From positions 15,396,282 through 15,460,281 of the forward strand of contig CM019701.1 in NCBI GenBank assembly GCA_009760885.1: a stretch of DNA of 64,000 nucleotides, written 5' to 3'. Below are positions 21,160 to 30,836 of this stretch, in pieces (within the stretch, counting starts at the first letter, position 1; each line of letters starts with the position of its first letter). This stretch comes from Achatina immaculata (Eukaryota > Mollusca > Gastropoda > Stylommatophora > Achatinidae). The translations under genes were made by a program, and so were the position numbers. The notes beneath the pieces were generated by a model. That model worked only from the letters and a program-made list of their open reading frames with translations. It did no database searches and was not told the DNA's origin.

Positions 21160-21682
21160 GTGAATGAATGAATGAATGAATGAATAATCTTTATTTTTCA
21201 AGGGTAAAGAATTGGGCACGCAGGCCCGTCTTACATTCTGCCCTTCATCACTCCATCTTTAATTCTTCCCACACACTTGATTTAGTACAAAAATACAATT
21301 TAAATTAGGAAAAACAAAAGAGTGTAAGATTTAACTATTACATTCAAGGTAAAAGAGAAGAAGTCATTAACCTAATAAAATAGCACTCACACACACATAC
21401 ACACACAGACATATACATAAATAAAATACATTGTAAATCATCTTCTAACATATGTTTTTTTTAACAAACATTAAAATAATTTCTAACAATATCTAATAAG
21501 TTGCTTTTCTAACTATGTCATTAAAGTACTTGATGGTTTACGAGCCATGTGTTGAGAGAGTACTGGCTATTTTATGGAGGCATATAATTACAAGCAAGTA
21601 AATAATGAAACAGGTTTGAGTTAAAGGATGAAGTATTACCAATGGATTTTAAATTGTAGGGGAGGGTGTTCCAGAGCTGTGA
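21160..21682 (-). mobile_element. LINE family E2, 3' end
   Basis: Starts with a (GAAT)n tail, then 'aatctttatttttcaagggt' and 'cttgatttagtacaaa', closely matching 46886-47400. Read on the minus strand this is the E2 3' UTR and last codons. Truncated after 'gtgttccagagctgt'. Confidence 0.85.
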
Positions 21683-21773
21683 AATCTAGTTAGTGTGTCC
21701 ACCATTTCCCTACAAAAGCATACAGGACAAAGAGATAGGGGAAGAAGATAAAATTCCCTCTCTAGTATGTTCT

Positions 21774-22562
21774 GCAAGTTCTTATCAGTAATAATGTGAA
21801 TTCCATGCAAGAAAAAACAGATAGCCTACCTTCACTGCCTAGCAAAATAGGACTTGAAGCTAACAAGAACAAATCACAAAGAATGAAACTTCCCATTAAT
21901 CAAAATGAAAAAATACACGTAGAAGGGACATATATTGAAGAAGTCAATCAATTTGCATACCTTGGCAGCTACATAGACCAGGATGGTGACACCATGAAAG
22001 GAAGTTAGAATTAGAATTGCAAAAGCAGCATCGATCTTCAAGAATCTTGAGAACATATGGCATTCAAAAGTTATAACCACAAAAAAACAAGTTAAGACTA
22101 TTCAATTCAAATGTAATATCCACTCTCATTTATGCATGCAAAAGCTGGAAAGCAACTAAAGAAATATACAAGAAATTAGACTCTTTTGAAAACAAATGCC
22201 TAAGGAAAATACTCGGCATCAAGTGGAACGAATTCAAGAAAAAAATGCAGAGATAAGACAGATGACTGAACAACAACCAGTCTCATGGGTAATCAGGAAA
22301 AGGAGATGGGCATGTATGCGTCACGTGATGAGAAGAAACAGTCAGAGAATCCCAAAACAAGCTATCAAGTGGAACACAACAGGCGGAAGAAAAAGAGGCA
22401 GACCGCGTGAAACTCTAAAGAGGACATTATTAAGAGAGGCCAAATTAACAGCCATAAAATCCCTTGACGAGGTTGAAAGACTCGCCGAAGACAGGAAATA
22501 CTGGCGAATTACCTTGCGAGCCCTATGTGACGTTTAACGGCACGGGAAGGATATAAGATATA
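21774..22562 (+). mobile_element. LINE family D, 5'-truncated copy
   Basis: Starts within the RT just after the FADD box ('SNNVNSMQEKTDS' region) and runs to the family tail. It is flanked by the direct repeat 'agtatgttct' (21764-21773 and 22563-22572). Frameshifts occur near 22005, 22085 and 22240, so it is inactive but similar to the 16946 copy. Confidence 0.92.
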
Positions 22563-22740
22563 AGTATGTTCTACCTTTTCCACCTGTAGCTTATATTTCA
22601 GAACCTTCACTGCACTACAAACCCTCTACCCAAACCACACTCACCTATTTCACCCACATTTTTTTCCGGCCAGATTACCAGAGTATCCCCCACCCCCTTT
22701 TCCCCTCCTTTCTTATTTCCTCACTCCCTCTTTACTACCA

Positions 22741-24049
22741 CGAGGGTGATTGATAAGTTCGCGGCCTAAGATAAAAATACTTGAAACACACAAATGATAT
22801 TAGGTGCATTTATAGATCAGGTTAATGTAAGATTAAACACCAAGTTTCAAGAAATAAACTACAAACAATTTTTTAACAGCGCTTGATTGTAAAGGTGCGA
22901 GATCTGCCAACCCTATCAGTGGTAGAAATGGAAAAAAATGGATACAATTTCTCATCGAGCAGTCATTCGCTACCTCTTTCATCAAGGGCTTGTCATCGAA
23001 GGAATCCATGAGAATATAGTGGAGACTCTAGGGGAGAGTGTCCCTTCTTATAACACAGTGAAGAAATGGGCAGCTCATTTCAAACATGGAAGGGAGAGTC
23101 TAGAAGATGATCCCCGTCCAGGAAGACTAAGAACAGTAACCACTGATGAAACCACCAGCAGAATCTATGACATGATAATGGAGGATCGACGACTAACTGA
23201 GCGGTACATTGCTACTGAGTTGGGCATCTCCCAGGAACGTGTTCATGCCATCATTCACAATGATCTTCAAATGACAAAGGTCTCTGCTCGATGGGTCCCG
23301 AAACTTATGGGAGCTGATCACAAACGACAGCGTCTCAACATGTCAAGAGACAATCTTAGCCATTTTTCTGCAGATCTTCAAAAGTTTATTCAGCAATTTG
23401 TGACTATGGGAGAGACTTGGGTTCATCATTTTCAACCAGAAACCAAAGAACAGTCAAAGCAGTGGAAACATCATTCATCCCCACCTCCAAAGAAAGCAAG
23501 GGTGGTTCTGTTTGCAGGCAAAGTGATGGCTTCCATCTTTTAGGATTCAGAAGGTGTGCTATTGGTAAACTATCTTCAAAAGGGCAGAACGATCACCGGG
23601 GCCTATTACGCTAATCTTGTGAAGCAACTGCGGGTCAAACTGAAGGAAAAGCGTTGAGGGAAATTGATGAGAGGAATCATCTTTCAAGACAATGCTCCAG
23701 TTCACAAGTCGGCGGTGGCAATGGCTGCCATTCATGAATGCGGCTTCCAGCTTCTTGAACATCCTCCTTATTCCTCAGATTTGCCCCCTTCGGACTATTA
23801 CCTGTTTACCAAACTCAAAAAGGAGCTCAGTGATCGCAAATTTGCTTCAGATGATGACGCCATTCATGCTGTAGACCACTTTCTACTGGCACAAGATGCT
23901 GACTTTTACAAAGAATGGATCCGTATGCTCCAGGATCGCTGGACTAAGTGCATAAACTTGCAAGGGGACTATGTTGAGAAATAACCCAAAAAAGTTGTCC
24001 ACAAATAATCCGTTGTACCTTAGGCCGAGAACTTATCAATCACCCCACG
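22741..24049 (+). mobile_element. mariner-family DNA transposon relic
   Basis: Terminal inverted repeats about 28-30 bp: left 'gggtgattgataagttcgcg' from 22744; the right end is the inverse with 'ctcggcctaag' at 24019-24049. A TA follows on the right (24050-24051) and a TA lies just left (22736-22737). It encloses a broken transposase. Confidence 0.93.
22938..23984 (+). pseudogene. mariner transposase with two nonsense codons
   Basis: One reading frame throughout. The N-terminal HTH pair includes 'YNTVKKWAAHFKHGRESLED' and 'LGISQERVHAIIHNDLQM'. The catalytic region has 'GIIFQDNAPVHKS' (second Asp) and 'YSSDLPPSDYYLF' (third Asp). Two in-frame stops interrupt it: TAG at 23541-23543, where the family has Trp, and TGA at about 23655-23657, where a CGA Arg codon is likely. 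The first catalytic Asp of the 'xDETW' motif is Gly ('MGETW'). No frameshifts, so decay is modest. It resembles the transposase domain related to SETMAR. Confidence 0.93.
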
Positions 24050-24051
24050 TA

Positions 24052-24949
24052 CATCCCAAGACTTCATTTAAAAGATTCACAATACGCACTCCTGGATGCA
24101 ACTTCTTACAACTCACAACTAAGTGCTCCAGTTTTTCATAATTTTATTCCCCTCCTATTTGCCACATAGCATTCATGTGAATTTATCTTTTATCTCCTAT
24201 CCCTGTATCTTTGCCTCCCAGTATGTTTTTTTATACGATTAAGGTGTAAGCCAAGACGTTACAACCGCTTACTCGATAATTAACTCTTTCACTCTGTAAT
24301 TAATTTCCGTGCTCTGTCAGAATAAATGTTGAGGAGAAACGTTAGTAGAAAAAAAGCTGGAAGGAAGTCACTACATACTTTAAAAATATGATTTTAGTTA
24401 GAAATGTGCTACTTTTAGTTTTATTTAGACCTTGTCTAAATATCGCTCTAAACATTGGTTCGCATAAGCGTGCGAGATCTGCCAACCTTATCAGTGTTGT
24501 TTAGGCTTGAAAGAGTTAATAAAGCTGCCCCCTGCTTTTGTTTTAAATATTCTTCTACTCCAGCGAAACTGGATGAAACGAACAGAAAGGTTACAAGCGA
24601 CTAAATAACGACAGGCTAATACCACCGCCATCAGAACAAGAAGTAATCGCTCACAAAGTAGCCAAGCTGCGTCTAACTTCCACACAAGTACAGCTAACTC
24701 GACAAGAACACCACTCGCACTTAAACCTTCTGTTCAGAATTCTTTTTTCTCCAGCAAAGTTCTTAGCTCATCTCTCATCCTGACTTTCAATGGCTACAGG
24801 TGAAACACCTGTTACACTCTTAATTTGAGCATAAAGGGCTACCACAAAGGGGGAAAAAACACAGTTATAACATGACAACTACCTACTTCATTTTTAGCGA
24901 TAACTCTGTCTGTCTAACAGACTTTTTTCTGTGTCACAAAGTGATGTAC
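24052..24949. other. Non-coding stretch with old dispersed repeats
   Basis: 'gcgagatctgccaacc' at about 24473 also occurs at about 22898. 'attaaggtgtaag' near 24238 and 'taaagctgccccctgctttt' near 24518 match the region around 13330-13410. No gene supported. Confidence 0.45.
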
Positions 24950-25605
24950 CAGAATTTTGCTACGTTAAAAAAAAAGTGATCTACTAGAAATTTGATCTAT
25001 CATACAGTGATCTACTAGAAATTTGCTCTATCATACAGTGATCTACTGGAAATTTGCTCTATCATACAGTGATCTACAAGAAATTTGCTACGTTACACAG
25101 TGATCTACTAGAATTTTGCTCTGTGACACAGTGATCTTCTAGAAATTTGCTCTATCATACAGTGATCTACTAGAAATTTGCTCCGTCACTCAGTGATATA
25201 CTAGAAATTTGCTCCGTCACACAGTGATCTAATAGAATTTTGCTCTATCACACAGTAATCTAATAGAATTTTGCTCTGTCACACAGTGATCTAATAGAAT
25301 TTTGTTCTATCACACAGTAATCTAATAGAATTTTGCTCTGTCACACAGTGATCTAATAGAATTTTGCTCTATCACACAGTGATCTAATAGAATTTTGCTC
25401 TATCACACGGTGATCTAATAGAATTGTGCTCTATCACACGGTGATCTAATAGAGTTTTGCTCTATTGCACAGTAATCTAATAGAATTTTGCTCTATCACA
25501 CAGTAATCTAATAGAATTTTGCTCTATCATACAGTGATCTAATAGAATTTTGCTCTATCACACAGTGACGCACTAGAGTTTTGCTCTGTCACACATCAGT
25601 CTTCC
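24950..25605. repeat. 31-bp satellite array, right block
   Basis: About 21 copies of a 31-bp unit with 'gtgatctaatagaattttgc' and 'tctatcacaca'. It is related to the array at 15900-16945 (shared 'atctactagaatttg' core, same period) but more diverged. Confidence 0.94.
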
Positions 25606-26184
25606 AAAAATTTGTCTGCATTATTTACAGTTCTGCTATACATTTCCAGTACCGTTCACACTGATCCGTTAGAAGGAAGAGATGGGCTAGGGTTCTGACC
25701 ACCCCTGATCCCTTCAGCCCACCCCGCCACTTCAGCATCATCATCTGACAAAACAGAACGTAAACAGACTATAAACAGGCATTCAGTGAACCCTCATTTG
25801 TATAGGTACCGCGTCAACAAATTTATGAGAACAAACGTAAAACTAGAAATAAATCGCATAAAAAAGTAGTTACAATTCGTTTTTAGTATTGGTTTGATAT
25901 GTTTTGTGGTGCTAGACTAAATTAATGTTGAATAACTGCATTTGAGTGACCGAGATGAATGGCCTGCAAACACAATTCTTCACACATCGAAGACAGGTAG
26001 AGTTCGCTCCCTTGAATTACACGTTATTCTGCGTGGCCACTTTTACTATGGACTTAACATTCGGTCTCAGAGTTTCCCATTTACAATCCGTGTTTGTGGA
26101 CAGTGGGCGTGTGTAGCGTACATACAGCATTTGACCAGTGTCTCTTTTTCTTGTGTCATTCCTTTGTGAAAAATCGTTTCAGAT
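25606..26184. other. Non-coding stretch
   Basis: No coding or repeat structure I can support. Confidence 0.5.
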
Positions 26185-26310
26185 AGGCAGGCAGGCAGAC
26201 GGACGGACGGGCGGAAGGAAGGACATACAGACGGATGGACAGGCAGGCAGGCAAGCAGGCAGGCAGTTAGACAGTCGGGCGGATGACGGACGGAAGGACA
26301 GACAGATAAC
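26185..26310. repeat. GGCA/GGAC-type simple repeat
   Basis: Imperfect tetranucleotide repeat (ggca, gacg, ggaa, cagg variants). Confidence 0.85.
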
Positions 26311-26371
26311 TTCATTTTCAGAGAGAAAGAACTGGGCATGAAAGCCCTCTAACATTCATTTTTAATTTTAT

Positions 26372-26750
26372 CACGGAGAGAGAGAGTGAGAGAGAGAGGG
26401 ACGGGAGAGAGAGAGGGAGAGGGAGAGAGAAAGAGGGAGAAAGGGAGAGGGAGAGAGGGAAAGAGGGATAGGGAGAGAGAGAAAGAGGGAGAGAGAGGGA
26501 GAGAGAGAAAGAGGGAGAGGGAGAGGAAAGAGAGAGAGAGAAAGAGGGAGAGGGAGAGAGAGAAGAGGGAGAGAGAGAAGGGAGAGAAAGAGAGGGAGAG
26601 AGAGAAAGAGAGAAAGGGAGAGAGAGGAGGGAGAGAGAGGAGGGAAAGAAAGAGAGGGAGAGAGAGGAGGGAGAGAGAGGAGGGAAAGAAAGAGAGGAGG
26701 GAGAGAAAGAGAGGGAGAGAGAGAGAGGAAGGAGAGAGAGAGATAGAGAG
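26372..26750. repeat. Polypurine (GA/GGA/AAG) tract, ~380 bp
   Basis: Almost pure purine on the plus strand, with GA, GGA and GAAA variants. The open frames on either strand are low-complexity artefacts. Confidence 0.96.
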
Positions 26751-26889
26751 GGCGACGACTGATAAAAAAGAAAAACTGAAAATGAAAGAATGAACAAACT
26801 TTATTTCATGGAATGAAAAATGAGAACATATGCCTATATTACATTCAGCTCTTTATCTTTCCACGTTCACAGTGTTAATTCTTTTTTCA

Positions 26890-26950
26890 TCATCATCATC
26901 ATCATCATTATCATCGTCATTATCATATTACTATTATTATTATCATCCAT
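26890..26950. repeat. (ATC)n/(ATT)n microsatellite
   Basis: ATC trinucleotides grading into TAT/ATT trinucleotides. Confidence 0.92.
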
Positions 26951-26959
26951 CTTCAATCT

Positions 26960-27235
26960 CCCTGAAGCTGGGAGCTTGTGTTTCTCTACGGCAGAAGTTG
27001 TGAAGATGTTGAGGGACAGAGTTGTGCTGGTTTGGGAACAAGTTACGCAGACTCAGCTGTGATAGGGACGATGGCTGTCCCCTGTCCCGTTAGCCAGGCT
27101 AGGCCTGTTACTCGGGGTACCAAAGGAGAGATGGGACAGGGTCTTGGTCAGCTATGGTTCGCTAACTCTGACGCTAGCATGCAAGTTGTGGCGTACAACC
27201 AGATCAGGCATTCCTTCGTACAAATTGAAAAATAA
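26960..27235 (+). repeat. Dispersed repeat, copy 1 (copy 2 at 63645-63955)
   Basis: Shares 'ccccgttagccagactaggc'-type sequence, 'gggacagggtcttggtcagc' and 'tatggttcgctaac' with 63790-63900 in the same order and strand. Family unknown; could be a SINE or MITE. A 41-bp array begins at its right end. Confidence 0.7.
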
Positions 27236-28310
27236 TTTACTACAACATTAATTCTTCCAGACAAATTAAGCAATAGTTTAGTACAACATTAATTCTTCCA
27301 GACAAATTAAACAATAGTTTAGTACAACATTAATTCTTCCAGACAAATCAAGCAATAGTTTAGTACAACATTAATTCTTCCAGACAAATTAAACAATAGT
27401 TTTGTACAACATTAATTCTTCCAGACAAAATAAGCAATAGTTTAGTACAACATTAATTCTTCCAGACAAATTAAACAATAGTTTAGTACAACATTAATTC
27501 TTCCAGACAAATTAAACAATAGTTTAATACAAAATTAATTCTTCCACACAAATTAAACAATAGTTTAGTACAACATTAATTCTTCCAGACAAATTAAACA
27601 ATAGTTTAGTACAACGTTAATTCTTCCAGACAAATTAAACAATAGTTTAATACAAAATTAATTCTTCCAGACAAATTAAACAATACTTTAGTACAACACT
27701 AATTCTTCCAGATAAATTAAACAATAGTTTAGTACAACATTAATTCTTCCAGACAAATTAAGCAATACTTTAGTACAACATTAATTCTTCCAGACAAACT
27801 AAACAATAGTTTAGTACAACATTAATTCTTCCAGACAAATTAAACAATAGTTTAGTACAACATTAATTCTTTTAGACAAATTAAACAATAGTTTAATACA
27901 ACATTAATTCTTCCAGACAAATTAAGCAATAGTTTAGTACAACATTAATTCTTCCAGACAAATTAAACAATAGTTTAGTACAACATTAATTCTTTTAGAC
28001 AAATTAAACAATAGTTTAGTACAACATTAATTCTTTCAAACAAATTAAGCAATAATTTAGTACAACATTAATTCTTCCAGACAAATTAAGCAATAGTTTA
28101 GTACAACATTAATTCTTCCAGACAAATAAAGCAATAGTTTAGTACAACATTAATTCTTCCAGACAAATAAAGCAATAGTTTATTACAACATTAATTCTTC
28201 CAGACAAATTAAGCAATAGTTTAGTACAACATTAATTCTTCCAGACAAATATTAATTCTTCCACACGTATAAAAGAAAAATTTAGTGCAACATTAATTCT
28301 TCCAGGCAAG
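27236..28310. repeat. 41-bp minisatellite, ~26 copies
   Basis: Unit contains 'caatagtttagtacaacatt' followed by 'aattcttccagacaaatta'. Copies differ by single bases. The last two units are degenerate. Confidence 0.96.
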
Positions 28311-28353
28311 GAAAATAATAAGTTGGTATGATGAAAATGTTCCCTTTAAAAGA

Positions 28354-28437
28354 GAGGAATGGAGGTGAACTTTATCCGCAGCAAAAGCCTTAATTAATAG
28401 CTCGGAAAGCTGAAGAAGAAGAAGAAGAAGAAATTTT
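28354..28437 (+). mobile_element. LINE family A, 3' terminal fragment
   Basis: 'gaggaatggaggtgaacttt' and 'ctcggaaagctgaagaag' match, inverted, the 3' end of family A at 2800-2880, including the (GAA)n tail. Confidence 0.85.
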
Positions 28438-28859
28438 TAGAATACTTCAGTACAAAGTTAAGTATATACATAACAGCCACCATAAAAATGGCTATGGCTG
28501 TCAGAAGGTAAACGGGAAAATAAGGCAATCATGTGAATCTAAGATCACCAACTTAATCATAGCCCGGTCATGAAAACAAAAAACATCATTAGCTTTAAAG
28601 GACATCAAATCTGTATTTATATGAGGTCATGAAACATCGCACATCCTTCATTAACTGTAATGATCATTACGTCTACAACTGAATGAGACATAATGAACTC
28701 ATAAAGTCATTGAACTTTACAAAGTCAAACCACGTGCCTTTTATCATTACTTTTCTTCCTGCCTTAAAACTTGTTATATCTTCTTCTCTGTTCAGTTCTA
28801 TGTACTTATCTATCTGCACAAGAAGACGGGTTTTCTTCATGAATCCCACTATCAGTGTG
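28438..28859. other. 3' flank of the sugar transporter, nothing recognised
   Basis: No gene or repeat supported. Confidence 0.45.
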
Positions 28860-29115
28860 AGTTCTTCATGTCTGCTCCATAGTTTTTTCATGTCTGCTCC
28901 ATAGTTTTTTCATGTCTGCCCCATAGTTTGCCGCATATTTTTTCATGTCTGCCATATAGTTTTTCATGTCTGCCCCATAGTTTTTCATGTCTGCCCCATA
29001 GTTTTTCATGTCGGCCCCATAGTTTTCATGTCGGCCCCATAGTTTTCGTGCCTGCCCCATAGTTTTTCATGTCGGCTCCATCATAGTTTTTTTTTAATGA
29101 CTGCCCCATAGTTTT
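28860..29115. repeat. ~21-bp minisatellite, ~12 copies
   Basis: Copies of 'catagtttttcatgtctgcc' with small length changes and substitutions. Confidence 0.93.
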
Positions 29116-29254
29116 CCATCCATGCTCTTTTTCCTGAGGCCAGGTTTGTGTTCATAAATCTCTGTAGTGACTGCAGATTTGCGGGATACATTCTGGTGGG
29201 GGGGGGGGGGGAGGGTCTGGAGACTATCACAACAAGTGCAGAGTGAGTGGAGTT

Positions 29255-29465
29255 TCAGCAGCTTTCTGTCTGTGTAGATAGGCTTGTAGTTTGTGTAGAT
29301 GGGCTTGTAGTCTGTGTAGATGGGCTTGTAGTCTGTGTAGATGGGCTTGTAGTCTGTGTAGATGGGCTTGTAGTCTGTGTAGATGAGCTTGTAGTCTGTG
29401 TAGATGAGCTTGTAGTCTGTGTAGATGAGCTTGTAGTCTGTGTAGATGGGCTTGTAGTCTTCTGT
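29255..29465. repeat. 21-bp minisatellite, ~9 copies
   Basis: Copies of 'gatgggcttgtagtctgtgt' at 21-bp spacing, preceded by a poly-G run near 29200. It lies about 190 bp past the transporter stop codon, so it could be in its 3' UTR. Confidence 0.95.
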
Positions 29466-29652
29466 GTCCCGTTCCCAGTTTGAAAAGTGTAGTTTGTCTG
29501 TGATCTTTTCATCTTTAGAACTGGGTCGTAGTGATATCTCCTGCCTATCCTTTGCCTCCATTCAGTGTAGCACTTGTAATATACTTACATCAAGCACAAA
29601 AATAAATTAAATTAGTCTTAAAACTAAAAATGTATTTCCAGTATACAGTATT

Positions 29653-29892
29653 TCACATTCTATAGACAATAAATACCGGGTTCTCGACTCCAAGCTTGGA
29701 GTTATCGGAGTTTCCATCATGAAGAATGTCGCCATGGCAACTGTTGCTCTGTGGCGCTGATTTTGGACGCCACATGGCTGCCACTTCCTCCACTGTCTTT
29801 CCTTTCGTTTCCGGAACAAAGAAGTACGTGAAGACTATGGACAACAGAAGGAATCCGGTAAACGGAAGGAAAGTATATTCTTGTAAAGCATT
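29653..29892 (-). CDS. Transporter exon I (TM12, C-terminal tail, stop)
   Basis: 240 nt: 79 codons plus TGA, acceptor 'ctttcatttacag'. It encodes TM12 '[20 protein letters not shown]' followed by '[15 protein letters not shown]', the GLUT signature. A Ser/Asn-rich cytoplasmic tail of about 40 residues ends 'NPVFIVYRM'. Confidence 0.95.
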   Translation of the reverse strand, partial: NALQEYTFLPFTGFLLLSIVFTYFFVPETKGKTVEEVAAMWRPKSAPQSNSCHGDILHDGNSDNSKLGVENPVFIVYRM

Positions 29893-30070
29893 CTGTAAAT
29901 GAAAGAAAAAAGAGTGGTTACAGTCTGCTTAAGCTGTATAGAATAAATTATATAGTCTTGTGAATTATCTTCGAAATAAAAGCATGCATCAAAAGGTCTT
30001 TTTTTAAATACTCTATTCCTTTTACCAGATATTACCTATGTAAAATTAAAATTCACATATTTGTGTGTGC

Positions 30071-30113
<43 letters not shown>

Positions 30114-30804
30114 GAGGGGGTGAAATACATAGGTACACACAGAAATATAAATAGAGAGAGGGATAGACAGACAGATAGACAGGTAGGTAGGTAGGTAGGT
30201 AGGTAGGTAGGTAGGTAGGTAGGTAGGTAGGTAGATAGGTAGGTAGGTAGGTAGGCAGGCACGCAGGCAGGCAGACAGGTAGGTGGGTAGGTAGGTAGGT
30301 AGGTAGGTAGGTAGGTAGGAAGGAAGGAAGGAAGGAAGGAAGGTAGGTAGTTAGGTAGGTTATATAACATAAGATAAGATTCACAAATGACAGACGCTCT
30401 GGCGAGAATTCAGCCTCCGTCATGAACGACATCTGCTATATTTAAGTCACCTGAACAACTGGAAAGATAAAGCCAACAATAGAACTGGCCAACCAGCTGA
30501 TCAACACACACACTGATATGGCAGCCGGTCGAGCATCATGGGAGAAGAGTTCTGCCACTATCAGCCACGGAATGCAACCTGTTAACAATGAGGGGAGATA
30601 ACTAAAGAGTTCTGCCACCATCAGCCACGGAATGCAACCTGTTAACAATGAGGGGAGATAACTAAAGTTAAACGTACAATTTTATTTGTGATTTAACACA
30701 ATTTGGAATCAAATTTTCTACTTTTCTTGAGCTGTTGAAGAGAGTGCACCATGGACACGACTTTACGATACGTGGTTCTTCTATTTCAGTAATGACAAAA
30801 GTTG

Positions 30805-30836
<32 letters not shown>

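Noticed and set aside
26318..26797. Ser/Leu-rich and Arg/Glu-rich long frames
   Set aside because: Both strands of a GA tract; the same applies to 45967-46991.
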